A DNA stretch of 64,000 nucleotides, from the NCBI GenBank assembly GCA_002350805.1, contig DEFO01000013.1, positions 1 through 64,000 of the forward strand, given 5' to 3'. The position numbers were made by a program, and so were the translations under genes. This DNA is from Prevotella sp. UBA2850 (GTDB lineage Bacteria > Bacteroidota > Bacteroidia > Bacteroidales > Bacteroidaceae). The notes under the pieces are model-generated. The model searched no databases and was not told the origin of the DNA. It was given only the letters and a program-made list of their open reading frames with translations. Of this stretch, positions 51,362 through 60,005 are shown in pieces. Within the stretch, counting starts at the first letter, position 1. The number at the start of each line of letters is the position of its first letter.

Positions 51362-52210
51362 ATGAAAAAAGGACTCGTACTTGAGGGAGGGGCCATGCGG
51401 GGCTTGTTCTCCGCTGGTATTATGGACGTGATGTTGGAAAACAACATCACGTTCGACGGTGTGATAGGGGTATCGGCTGGAGCGGCTTTCGGCTGCAACT
51501 ACAAATCGCGACAGATAGGGCGCGCCATCCGCTACAACAAGCGTTTTGCCCGCGACAAGCGCTATTGCAGCATGCAGTCGTTCCTGCGCACGGGCGACCT
51601 GTTCGGCGCCGAGTATGCCTACCATGTGGTGCCCAACGAATATGATATCTTCGACAACGAGACTTTCGAGCAGAATCCCACCGAGTTCTGGGTGGTGTGT
51701 ACCGACGTGGAGACGGGCGAGCCCGTCTACAAGCGCTGCGACCAGGGCGGCGACGTGACATTCGACTGGGTGCGCGCCTCGGCCTCGATGCCTGTCGTCT
51801 CGCGCGTGGTCGAACTCGAGGGCTACAAACTGCTGGACGGCGGCATGAGCGACTCTATTCCCCTGAAGGCCTTCCAACGGAGAGGGTTCGAGCGCAACCT
51901 CGTCATCATGACCCAGCCCCGCGGCTACGTGAAGAAGCCCAGCCGGCTGCTGCCCGTCATCCGCCTGAGCCTGCGGAAATACCCGCGCGTGGTGGAAACC
52001 ATGCAGATGCGCCACCTGATGTATAACGACCAGCTGGCTTATGTCGAGCAGGAGGTGCGGCGGGGCAACACGATGGCCATCTATCCCGATGCCGCCCTGC
52101 CCATCGGCCACATCTCTCATGACCCCGAGGAGATGCAGCGCGTCTACGACATCGGGCGCGAGACCGGCCTGCGAAAACTCGATGACATCAAGAGCTTCTT
52201 GGATAGTTGA
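51362..52210 (+). CDS. patatin-like phospholipase
   Basis: A 282-residue cytoplasmic or membrane-associated lipase of the patatin family (RssA/YjjU-like). The oxyanion loop GGAMRG (9-14), the nucleophile S38 in GVSAG and D159 in LLDGG form the Ser-Asp dyad. Expected to cleave acyl ester bonds of phospholipids. Last gene before inverted repeat copy E, 25 bp after the DUF4468 gene. Confidence 0.9.
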   Translation: MKKGLVLEGGAMRGLFSAGIMDVMLENNITFDGVIGVSAGAAFGCNYKSRQIGRAIRYNKRFARDKRYCSMQSFLRTGDLFGAEYAYHVVPNEYDIFDNETFEQNPTEFWVVCTDVETGEPVYKRCDQGGDVTFDWVRASASMPVVSRVVELEGYKLLDGGMSDSIPLKAFQRRGFERNLVIMTQPRGYVKKPSRLLPVIRLSLRKYPRVVETMQMRHLMYNDQLAYVEQEVRRGNTMAIYPDAALPIGHISHDPEEMQRVYDIGRETGLRKLDDIKSFLDS

Positions 52211-52219
52211 GAACATTCT

Positions 52220-52448
52220 CTAAGTGAGAAGTGACAAGTGAGTTTTTTTAGGAGTGTGTCTAAGTGGCTACTTTTTAGGAGTGTAGGAGTGTGGGAGTAT
52301 AGGAGTGTAGACAATACCACGCCTCTTGCACCTTGAACTTTGCACCTTGCACCTTGAACCTTCTTTTAGGGAGTGTATACAATACCAAAGGTAATCATAC
52401 CTCTCCGTTCTCAGCTCTCCGTTCTCACCTCTCCGTTCTCAACTTGTT
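52220..52448 (+). repeat. modular intergenic repeat, copy E
   Basis: About 229 bp. Order of words: CTAAGTGAGAAGTGACAAGT; TTTTTTTAGGAGTGTGTC; AGGAGTGTAGGAGTGTGGGA; GTAGACAATACC; TTGCACCTTGAACTTTGCAC; AAAGGTAATCATACCTCTCC; three CTCTCCGTTCTCA units; AACTTGTTAG. It is the inverse of 48866-49075, differing mainly in copy number of the small tandem words. Confidence 0.85.
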
Positions 52449-52480
52449 AGGGGGAGAGGATTGCCGGCTAGAAGACGAAT

Positions 52481-52642
52481 CTAATAGTCTTCCAAGTAGC
52501 CTTTGGTAAACATATCGTAGGCAAGTGCCTCCAGCTCAGAGAGTTTCATTTGTCCGACGGCATGCTCAATCTTCTGAATTAGCATGTCGCGCTTGTAGTC
52601 GTCGTTCTCGCTTAGGCGAGAGGTAAATCGGTTGCTCATCAT
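52481..52642 (-). CDS. small protein coupled to ribD
   Basis: A 53-residue ORF beginning MMSNRFTSRLSENDDYKRDM and ending in YLEDY then TAG. Its ATG overlaps the ribD stop codon (TGATG), the classic arrangement for translational coupling. Sequence is helical and charged (IQKIEHAVGQMKLSELEALA), with no membrane segment. Function unknown. Confidence 0.75.
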   Translation of the reverse strand: MMSNRFTSRLSENDDYKRDMLIQKIEHAVGQMKLSELEALAYDMFTKGYLEDY

Positions 52643-53595
52643 CAGGTGCGTTGATAGGTGATTATTACATTCTGATCGTACACTTCACGTTTTTTTACTG
52701 AAATATTCGGTGGTAGCGGACAGGCTTCGGTGCCCCGTTTGACGGTGATGGGTGCTGTCTCGACACGTATCTCGTCCCACAGGTCGGCATCGATGAACGA
52801 CTCGTGGGTCTTGGCACCTCCCTCGACGATGAGCGACTGGATATTCTGTTCGCAGCAGTCGCTGATGAGCTGCTCGATGCTATAGTCCTTGCTCAGCACG
52901 AAGCGTCGCGGGTCTTGTCCGCTCCAATGGCGTACGGTGAGTGCCGGATGCTCGCGCTCGTCGGTGATGCGGCCCACCACAATGGCATCCTCGTCGGCCC
53001 GCAGACGGTGGGAGAGCATCTGTGTGAACGGTGTGGAGATGGCCAGCGGATGGAAATTGTCGTCGAGGTAGCCGTTGGCGGTCTGTGCCCACTTCAAGAT
53101 GATGTACGGGCGATGCTGCTGATGGAACGTGAAGAAACGCTTGTTCAGCTCGCAGCATTCGGTCTCTAGCACACCGACGGTCAGCTCGATGCCTGCCTGG
53201 CGCAGCTTCTCAATGCCCCGTCCCTGCACTTTCGCAAACGGGTCGACCGTTCCGACCACCACCCGCTTCACGCCTTTGCTGATAATCAGGTCGGCACAGG
53301 GCGGTGTCTTGCCATAATGCGAGCAAGGCTCCAGACTCACATAGACGGTGGCCAGCGGCAGCAGATGCTCATCGCTGGGGCGCACCGACGCGAAGGCGTT
53401 CACCTCGGCATGCCCCTCGCCGCAGCGGATGTGGTAGCCCTCGCCGATGATTCGCTCGCGACCGTCGGCCGCTTGTGGGTCGTCAGCCACAATCACACAG
53501 CCCACCATAGGGTTGGGACGGGCCGAGTGGATGCCGTTACGGGCCAGCTGCAGGCAGCGGCGCATGTATTTTTCGTCTGTTAATATTTGGTTCAT
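52642..53595 (-). CDS. ribD: bifunctional pyrimidine deaminase/reductase RibD
   Basis: A 317-residue riboflavin synthesis enzyme. The N-terminal deaminase has zinc ligands in HAEV and PCSHYGKTPPC; the C-terminal reductase includes KWAQTANGYL, DEDAIVVGRIT and LIVEGGAKTHESFI. Start set at the ATG at 53595 (MNQILTDEKYMRRCLQLA). It is transcribed divergently from prmC with only 30 bp between the start codons. Confidence 0.94.
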   Translation of the reverse strand: MNQILTDEKYMRRCLQLARNGIHSARPNPMVGCVIVADDPQAADGRERIIGEGYHIRCGEGHAEVNAFASVRPSDEHLLPLATVYVSLEPCSHYGKTPPCADLIISKGVKRVVVGTVDPFAKVQGRGIEKLRQAGIELTVGVLETECCELNKRFFTFHQQHRPYIILKWAQTANGYLDDNFHPLAISTPFTQMLSHRLRADEDAIVVGRITDEREHPALTVRHWSGQDPRRFVLSKDYSIEQLISDCCEQNIQSLIVEGGAKTHESFIDADLWDEIRVETAPITVKRGTEACPLPPNISVKKREVYDQNVIITYQRT

Positions 53596-53617
53596 TGTCT
53601 GAAATTGATTACTTTTG
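53586..53617 (+). promoter_or_regulatory. prmC promoter overlapping the ribD start
   Basis: TTTG (53586-53589), 20 nt, TACTTTTG (53610-53617). The -33 element lies inside the ribD coding start, and transcription would begin about at the prmC ATG (53626), giving a near-leaderless mRNA. Confidence 0.7.
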
Positions 53618-53625
53618 CATTTGTT

Positions 53626-54483
53626 ATGACCTATCAAGACATCATCCGGCAGCTGTCTGCTCTCTACGAGACTGGCGAGGCAAGAGCCATCGCCCGTCTG
53701 CTGATGGAGCAGCGTTTCGGACTGACTATGGCCGATGTTCTGTGTGGCAAAGTTAGTGAATTATCTGCAGACGACCAACAAGAATTGCAGAAAATCATGA
53801 AAAGACTGCTGCAGGCCGAGCCCATCCAGTATGTTTTGGGCGAGGCGTGGTTCTGCGGACGGTCGTTCCATGTGGCTCCGGGCGTGCTCATCCCGCGTCC
53901 TGAGACTGAGGAACTGTGCCGCTGGGTGCTGGAGAGTGCGGCATCTGATGGCACCGGAACTTCCTCCCCGCGCATATTAGACATCGGGACGGGCAGCGGA
54001 TGCATCGCCATTACTCTGGCCGCCGAGCTGCAAGGTAGTCGGGTGAAAGCGTGGGATATCTCCGATGAGGCCCTCCGTCAGGCTGCTGCCAATGCCCGCA
54101 GCACCCACGTAGAGGTAGCGTTTGAGAAGAAAGACGTGCTTCGGTGCAGTCCCACGGCTGGCGAAGCGTGGGACATCATTGTGAGCAATCCCCCGTATAT
54201 CTATCGCCGTGAGAGTGTCGCTATGGCCCGCAACGTGCTCGACTACGAACCGCACGAGGCTCTTTTTGCCCCCGGCGATAAGCCCGATGTCATGTATCAG
54301 GCCATCTGTCGCTATGCCGGACAAACCCTACGGCCGGGTGGAAGCCTGTATTTAGAGATGAATCCGATGCTCACCGAGGCCGTGGCCGCCTATTTGCCGA
54401 CAGTGGGCATGCAACAAGTGGAGACGCGCAACGACCAGTTTGGCAAGCAGCGAATGGTCAAAGCCACGAAAACAACGTTATGA
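53626..54483 (+). CDS. prmC: peptide chain release factor N5-glutamine methyltransferase
   Basis: A 285-residue SAM-dependent methyltransferase that modifies the GGQ glutamine of release factors. The SAM loop is ILDIGTGSGCIAITLAAEL and the catalytic NPPY motif is in IIVSNPPYIYR. PRPETEELCRWV is also family-typical. Start at ATG 53626; one base separates it from the next gene's start context (recX at 54485). Confidence 0.95.
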   Translation: MTYQDIIRQLSALYETGEARAIARLLMEQRFGLTMADVLCGKVSELSADDQQELQKIMKRLLQAEPIQYVLGEAWFCGRSFHVAPGVLIPRPETEELCRWVLESAASDGTGTSSPRILDIGTGSGCIAITLAAELQGSRVKAWDISDEALRQAAANARSTHVEVAFEKKDVLRCSPTAGEAWDIIVSNPPYIYRRESVAMARNVLDYEPHEALFAPGDKPDVMYQAICRYAGQTLRPGGSLYLEMNPMLTEAVAAYLPTVGMQQVETRNDQFGKQRMVKATKTTL

Positions 54484-54484
54484 T

Positions 54485-54961
54485 ATGAAGGAAATCACCG
54501 AGCAAGAAGCCTTTCTGCGGCTGTCGGCACAATGTGCACAAGCCGAGCATTGTCAGTTTGAGATGCTCGAGAAGATGCGCCGCTGGGGCGTGACTGAGGA
54601 GGCTCAGGCCCGTGTCATGGCCCGTCTGGTGGGTGGGCGTTTTGTCGACGACGAGCGCTATGCCCGCGCTTTCGTGAAAGACAAGGTGAAATACAACAAA
54701 TGGGGACGTCGCAAGGTGGAGCAGGCGCTCTGGCAGAAACGCATCGATGCTGACATCCGCCAGCGCGTGCTCGACGAGATTGACACCGATGAGTATGTCG
54801 AGGTGCTGCGCCCCCTGCTACAGCAAAAACGCAAAAGTACCAAGGCCAACAGTCCTTACGAACTGCAGCAGAAACTCATTCGTTTTGCCCTGGGCCGTGG
54901 CTTCGACTTCGATGCCATCCGTGAGTGCTTGGACGTGGATGATGCGGACACGGAGATGTAG
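54485..54961 (+). CDS. recX: regulatory protein RecX
   Basis: A 158-residue helical protein of the RecX family, modulators of RecA filaments. Family pattern: FVDDERYARAFVKDKVKYNKWGRRKVEQAL and the C-terminal LIRFALGRGFDFDAIRECL. ATG at 54485 is 1 bp after the prmC stop, so the pair is co-transcribed. Confidence 0.9.
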   Translation: MKEITEQEAFLRLSAQCAQAEHCQFEMLEKMRRWGVTEEAQARVMARLVGGRFVDDERYARAFVKDKVKYNKWGRRKVEQALWQKRIDADIRQRVLDEIDTDEYVEVLRPLLQQKRKSTKANSPYELQQKLIRFALGRGFDFDAIRECLDVDDADTEM

Positions 54962-55122
54962 CGTCTGAGGGCACTTCTTTCAGTCGTTTTTCTTGTACAG
55001 AAACAGAAAAGCAAGCTTTCAGAAGTTTTTGTCCGCTTAAGGACTAAATCGTGCCTTTCACTCGTTTTTTCGTAACTTTGGATAAGTTACTCCATCTCGG
55101 CATAAAAAATAAACGAGTTTAT

Positions 55123-55153
55123 TTTGTTCTGCTCTCGATTTTTCGTAACTTTG
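55123..55153 (+). promoter_or_regulatory. orphan forward promoter
   Basis: TTTG (55123-55126), 19 nt, TAACTTTG (55146-55153). A related TTTTTTCGTAACTTTGGA segment lies at 55065-55082. No gene of normal size follows on this strand; transcription would run into the locus at 55233-55310 from the opposite side. The 509-bp gap 54962-55470 holds only these elements. Confidence 0.55.
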
Positions 55154-55232
55154 GAAGAAATCGCAGAATTTCTTTGTATAAAGGCAGTCTGGAGGATTGA
55201 GGAAAAAATGGGTTACGAATTGGCGACCGTAC

Positions 55233-55310
55233 TCAATTCTTCGTTCTGCTATAAATTGCACTCAATGAACACCCGATGATGAGCCACCAGCCGTTTTTGT
55301 GACTCGCCAT
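55233..55310 (-). CDS. possible leaderless 25-residue peptide
   Basis: ATG at 55310 lies 7 nt after a full promoter and opens a 25-codon ORF, MASHKNGWWLIIGCSLSAIY plus a basic SRTKN tail. The centre is hydrophobic enough for a short membrane helix. The DNA from 55269 to 55316 is also a hairpin (CACCCGATG / CATCGGGTG). Existence rests on promoter geometry only. Confidence 0.35.
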   Translation of the reverse strand: MASHKNGWWLIIGCSLSAIYSRTKN

Positions 55311-55316
55311 CGGGTG

Positions 55317-55348
55317 CAAAGGTACAACAAAACTCCGAAAGAACCAAA
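55317..55348 (-). promoter_or_regulatory. promoter facing the tiny ORF
   Basis: Minus-strand TTTG (55348-55345), 20 nt, TACCTTTG (55324-55317), an excellent Bacteroidota promoter match. It converges with the promoter at 55123-55153. Confidence 0.7.
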
Positions 55349-55470
55349 TCATTTGATTGTTTTTATTTTTTTGAGAAGCTTGTCCGCAAACTAAGGTACT
55401 ACTAGTCTTTTGGTGCGGCAATGGCCTAGGATGAGTTGAACGCCTTTTGCTCGTCAAGAGATTTCGTTGA

Positions 55471-57474
55471 TCATTTGCTGAGTTTGGCTATGGCTTCCTT
55501 TAGATGTCTTGGATGGTTGGCATGGAGCCAGTCGAAATCGTAGATGTTTCCCTGCCTGTCAATCAGTTTGTAAGTTGGGTAAGCATTGACATTGAGATAA
55601 TGTTCAACTGCTTCTTGCTGGCTTTCGGGCAGATTGTAGTGAATGCAGTTCTCACCAGTCAGATTGTACTCCTTGATTGTGTTCTTCCACGATTCCTCAG
55701 GACTGTGGTTGGCCAAGTAGAGATAAATGATGTCGTAGTCCATAAGAGCCTCTTTCAACTTGTGCGACTCCTTCAGTGCAGCTTTGCAGGGGCCGCACCA
55801 CGTTCCCCAGATGTCGAGATAGATTATACGGCCCTTGTAAGGCTCGATGATTTTGCGCAGGATAGTTTCTCCATCACTCATGTTCTCTACATCTGTTGAA
55901 GGACGCAGGCTAGCAGCACCAGCCAAATCCTTGTTCTGCAAGGCTTCATATTTGTCATTCAGCGTTTTCACTATGCTAAGCGCTAAAGGCAGTTGGATTT
56001 CCTGTTCAGCAGATTCCATTAGGAATGGCGGGAGCGGACTGCGAGTGGCATCGATAAATCGCCAAAGATAGCAGGCCAGATAGATATCACGCAGATGGTG
56101 GTCACAGCCTACGGAGTCAATCATGGTGAGGTTCGAATGTATATTTATCGAAGCCTGTTCTCTTTTTAAGGGTTCGCCCAGACTGTCAAACAACTTGTAA
56201 GCCTTGACTATAGTGTCATTTTTCTCAAATTCCTCTATCATCAAATGACTCTCCTCATGGCTCTTAGCATAGTTCAGCAAGCGATCCATCTCTTTTGATA
56301 GGGGAGTATAGTCATCCAATAGTATGGACTCCTCTGGTGTCAGTTTGATAATACCCTGCTGCTCCAAACGCCTCACAGCCCTGACAGTCTGATCGGCTAA
56401 GTCTAATTGACGGTTTTCTTCCAACTGGTCAATGTAGTCACGCATAAATGTTGAGAAGTCGCGGTAAAGGGTATATGGTTTCACTTTCTGCTGCCAGAGT
56501 TGTCCTACATAGTCCATATACTCCTGTGGCAACTCTCTACTAGGTATGTGAAAACGGGCTTGCATCATTGACTCGCCTTGCCCAGTCAGATAGTAGCCCG
56601 TCAGGTAGTCAATGTAGCGTTGCGATAGATTGGGGTGCTTGTCAATACGCTCCTGTAGTTCTGTCATACGTAACAAACGCATACTGTCTGTATGATTCTT
56701 GAACAACATAGCATCCATTATGCCCGGCTCCATGTCTTCTATGCGGTCGTTGGCAAATTGATGAGGATAGGCTAAGAGTTCATTCTGTACTCTTACGTCA
56801 TCACCCATGAACAGTCTCTGCCCTGTCTTGAAGTCACAAAGCAGGAAGTAAGTCTTTCCAGGTTCCATCACACTACTAAGTCTGCTACGGTTCCAATCGA
56901 TAAACACCTGTGAAGAGTTTATCAGTGGTATCTTCAGTGAAAAGCGACCTAATGAATCCATCTTTGCGTAAGTAGTAATTTCCTGTCTGGCGAAGATGTT
57001 TTCGATTCCAACTCCGAATTCCCTGCCATAATTCCAACCATCTTGGGGCATATCCTTCATCCACCCAATAAGAATGGCACTATCGCCTATCTGATAGTTG
57101 TTATCTACAAAGCCGTTTCGCTGATTCTTTGTGGGGTAGTCGGGCAAAGCCGTTGTAGTAATGGGGGTACAAGAAACAGGTTTCTCATTACCGATGGTTA
57201 TCGAGCGTAGATTATTATTGAACTTGCTAACCTTAATAACTGTTCCGTTATCAAGTTTCAACATATAGGAACCGTCTTTCTCCGTCTGAGTAGCGATGTT
57301 TCACACCTTATTGTTATATATTACATGTTTGGGTGCAAAGCCTATGAACCAGTCGCCTGTCGCTTCATTGCGCCAATAGGTATCAGCGATAGTTTCGTCT
57401 TGTGGCTTTATCTCCTTTGCCTGCACAGCCAGTACGACGAGCGTGAACAGCAGTGTTGAGAATGATTTCTTCAT
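55471..57474 (-). pseudogene. large redoxin (thioredoxin-domain) exported protein, interrupted by TGA
   Basis: The full frame starts at ATG 57474 with a signal peptide (MKKSFSTLLFTLVVLAVQA) and runs to 55471, but codon 58 is TGA (57301-57303) in the context YNNKV-stop-NIATQ. Downstream the frame is open for over 600 codons: a beta-rich DUF4369-like N-terminal part, a long helical middle and a C-terminal thioredoxin domain with an intact WGTWCGPC motif. An internal ATG at 57264 could restart translation but would lack the signal peptide, so the product would not be exported. Either a recent nonsense mutation (TGG to TGA fits) or a sequencing error. Confidence 0.8.
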
Positions 57475-57485
57475 ATCATGGGTTT

Positions 57486-57809
57486 TTAAATATCTCCGCT
57501 AAAGAATAAACTGTGAAGAGTAAGAGAGACAATAACAGCCAAACACACAATGAAAATGGGCAATGTATAGATTAATGCTTCGACAAATGTCGTGTGGAAG
57601 AACAACAGACACGTTTGCATCGGTAAATAGATACTTAGGAAACCTATAACAAAACTATACTTAAAACCCGGTTTTGGTTCTTTCGCCAATCTTACACTTC
57701 TGCCACAATGATTACAAACCGTATCATAGTCAGTTCCTCTCATCAGATATTTAAGACACCGCTTTAAGGATATCGTTTCGTGACAATATGGACATTCTCT
57801 ATTCTTCAT
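57486..57809 (-). CDS. CxxC zinc-ribbon membrane protein
   Basis: A 107-residue protein with ECPYCHETISLKRC and, about 20 residues later, CNHCGRSV, followed by two membrane helices. It resembles the small 'cxxc_20_cxxc' family. ATG at 57809 overlaps the upstream stop by 4 bp (ATGA). Last gene of the membrane/HTH array. Function unknown. Confidence 0.7.
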   Translation of the reverse strand: MKNRECPYCHETISLKRCLKYLMRGTDYDTVCNHCGRSVRLAKEPKPGFKYSFVIGFLSIYLPMQTCLLFFHTTFVEALIYTLPIFIVCLAVIVSLTLHSLFFSGDI

Positions 57810-58306
57810 ATGGCTAATTTTTTGATGCGTTCGTTAAGCAAATCACAGATTTCTTGGGGTTTCATGGTCAAACCGCTTACATAGACTTCGAAGGGATAAC
57901 CCTGGAGGGATGCTTTGAAGCGGCGTTTGCGATCTTCAGCCAAATTATCCTTATGACCTTCCCATGTGTCTTCCTTATAGCGTATGCCTATGAACTTGCG
58001 GCCTTTGAATTTATCGACGTAGAATGACTCAACCCCAGACAACTGCACAACCCTGGGCTCAGGAGCGTTTACTCTCAACTGAACACCAGTGATGATAAGT
58101 TTCGTCTTGCCTTTGATGTATGCAGGAACTAATATAATTGTAGTCATACAGATAAACATCGCTATCATATGATACTTATCTGCCCCTATAGCCCCAGGGC
58201 CTCCAATGATCCTGCTAAGACCCATGAGAACTGCCCAACATGCTGCCATAGCTAAAAGGATGTAAATCCATACCTTGATGGATACGTTAATTTTTATCTC
58301 TTCCAT
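57806..58306 (-). CDS. two-helix membrane protein with PH-like domain (STM3941-like), paralogue 1
   Basis: A 166-residue protein: two N-terminal membrane helices (about 12-65), then a soluble beta domain with KTKLIITGVQLRVN, FKGRKFIGIRYKED and a closing helix PQEICDLLNERIKKL. Build and motifs match the protein at 59273-59773, so the two are diverged duplicates flanking the TraB-like gene. Related to the STM3941 type proteins of unknown function. Confidence 0.65.
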   Translation of the reverse strand: MEEIKINVSIKVWIYILLAMAACWAVLMGLSRIIGGPGAIGADKYHMIAMFICMTTIILVPAYIKGKTKLIITGVQLRVNAPEPRVVQLSGVESFYVDKFKGRKFIGIRYKEDTWEGHKDNLAEDRKRRFKASLQGYPFEVYVSGLTMKPQEICDLLNERIKKLAI

Positions 58307-58312
58307 AATACT

Positions 58313-59251
58313 TTAGTTTTTCTTTATCTGTTCTACTTGATAACCAGCCTCACGGAGTTTGCTGATAATGCCATTGGGGCCTATCAGATGTCCCGCACCG
58401 AAAACGAAGAGTGTTGGGGCTTCATGCATAGCTATAGTAATCTTGGGGAGCCACTTCTCGTTGCGTTGCTTGAATAAAGTTGGGTTTTTATCGATTTGTG
58501 AGAGCCAGAAACTGTCAGCATTGAAACTGTCGTAGTCGCCCTTCTTCCATAGTTCTGCTGATGTTACAGCAGCCTTAACCTCATCTATGGCTTGCTGTTT
58601 GCGCTGTTCGAAATTATGAAGGAACGACATCAGAGAATCCACCTGAGTGTCAAGACTCTCCATCCATGTGTCGCGCATCTTGGTAAGACTGTCCTGACTC
58701 TGAATCTGGTCAAGTTGCCCAAGCACCATACCTCGTTCCTTAGCCCTCGTTATGCAGACAAGATCCATCGGCGTGCCAACCAAGCCAAGTTCCGGATGCT
58801 TTCTCATTTCCTCTGTTGAGAAAATAAGGATGAAGGTTGTGGGAAAAACAAATGGTTGATAATTCCATGTCGCCTTCATGACCGAATCTGTCAGGTTAAC
58901 GTGGAAAGTCTCATTAAACTTAGCATTCAAGAGGTCTGTTTGCTCCTTGTTCAGCACGTCGAAGATAGTTTTGCCATTAGGTAGCGTTGTCGCATGCTGA
59001 CCAGCCATTTTCATATCGTTCATCTTTTGTTGGTCGCTAACATCATACTCGGAGTATAGTTGCTGACATTCTGACTCTGCTACTAGAAACTCTGGGATAC
59101 TGTCGAGCAATGAGCCTGGTAAGGTATGAATAGAACCTAAGATATACGATGGCTTACTCAGTCCACCGCTAGTTATGCGGAAAAGGAACTGTGCGTTTAC
59201 GGTGATTGCTGCTATAAACAGCAGAATAGTGATAATAGTTTTCTTTTTCAT
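58313..59251 (-). CDS. TraB/GumN family exported protein
   Basis: A 312-residue protein with a signal peptide (MKKKTIITILLFIAAITVNA). The family's two key motifs are present: LGSIHTLPGS near the N-terminus and FVFGAGHLIGPNGIISKLRE near the C-terminus. TraB/GumN proteins are a Tiki-like putative metalloprotease clan. Site of action is the periplasm. Located between the two PH-like paralogues. Confidence 0.88.
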   Translation of the reverse strand: MKKKTIITILLFIAAITVNAQFLFRITSGGLSKPSYILGSIHTLPGSLLDSIPEFLVAESECQQLYSEYDVSDQQKMNDMKMAGQHATTLPNGKTIFDVLNKEQTDLLNAKFNETFHVNLTDSVMKATWNYQPFVFPTTFILIFSTEEMRKHPELGLVGTPMDLVCITRAKERGMVLGQLDQIQSQDSLTKMRDTWMESLDTQVDSLMSFLHNFEQRKQQAIDEVKAAVTSAELWKKGDYDSFNADSFWLSQIDKNPTLFKQRNEKWLPKITIAMHEAPTLFVFGAGHLIGPNGIISKLREAGYQVEQIKKN

Positions 59252-59272
59252 TGCATCTTTGTTTGATTGGTT

Positions 59273-59773
59273 TTACGATTCTTTTGAAAGTTTCAACCTG
59301 TCGTTCAGCAAATTGAGTATTTCTTTTGGCTTCTTGGCGAGACCAGTGACATAGATGTCGTAGGGTTCGCCAGGATTCAGGAGCGTTTTGGCGCGAGTGC
59401 TTAGTCCGTCTTCCACTTCTTCTATTGTCATGCCTGTCTCAATGTCTTTCTTATAGCGGATGACTATCACTTCCTGTCCTTTGTAATTGGTTGGATAGAA
59501 CGAGTCTATCTCTTCGAAACAAGCTTCCCAAGGTACATACGTGTTCACCATCACGGAGTAATCTGAAATAATCAACTTAGGTTTCCTAATGGCGAGTGCA
59601 ATAATACCGACAGCAGCATAGAGTGCAAACATCATCGCAGGTATCAATAATCCATTATTAGATTTGCCTCCAGATTGATACATGCCAAATGTGCAGGCTA
59701 TCATAAAAGTGAAGAACACTATGATACCCACGACGGGGTTCCACTTTGAACCATATATCTTTACCTTTTTCAT
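59273..59773 (-). CDS. two-helix membrane protein with PH-like domain, paralogue 2
   Basis: A 166-residue protein like that at 57806: helices at about 12-60, then KPKLIISDYSVMVN, YKGQEVIVIRYKKD and the C-terminal helix KPKEILNLLNDRLKLS. Same length and motif order as paralogue 1 with low identity. One base separates its start from the stop of the HTH gene. Confidence 0.65.
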   Translation of the reverse strand: MKKVKIYGSKWNPVVGIIVFFTFMIACTFGMYQSGGKSNNGLLIPAMMFALYAAVGIIALAIRKPKLIISDYSVMVNTYVPWEACFEEIDSFYPTNYKGQEVIVIRYKKDIETGMTIEEVEDGLSTRAKTLLNPGEPYDIYVTGLAKKPKEILNLLNDRLKLSKES

Positions 59774-59774
59774 A

Positions 59775-59999
59775 TTAGTTAGAGTTTTGTGATTCTTCTC
59801 TGTATTCTAAGATGTCTCCTGGTTGACAGCCTAGCACACGGCAGATGGCTTCGAGGGTTGTAAAGCGGACTGCCTTGGCCTTGCCAGTCTTTAAAATAGA
59901 GAGATTTGCCAGCGTCAAGCCGACTTTCTCAGCCAATTCGCTGAGCGACATTTTTCGCTTAGCCATCTCCACATCGAGGTTTACTATGATTTTTCCCAT
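59775..59999 (-). CDS. XRE-family HTH regulator (YozG-like)
   Basis: A 74-residue DNA-binding protein. The helix-turn-helix is MSLSELAEKVGLTLANLSIL (about 17-36), followed by the FTTLEAICRVLGCQPGDILEY tail of the Cro/CI YozG group. Such regulators are often encoded next to DUF2975 membrane proteins, as here; the pair may sense and control the operon. Confidence 0.9.
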   Translation of the reverse strand: MGKIIVNLDVEMAKRKMSLSELAEKVGLTLANLSILKTGKAKAVRFTTLEAICRVLGCQPGDILEYREESQNSN

Positions 60000-60005
60000 A
60001 GGCCG

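Noticed and set aside
57301..57303. Selenocysteine or reassigned TGA codon
   Set aside because: TGA is used as a normal stop elsewhere in the window (for example prmC and ribD), and the position fits Trp, not Cys. No stem-loop suited to selenocysteine insertion was seen.
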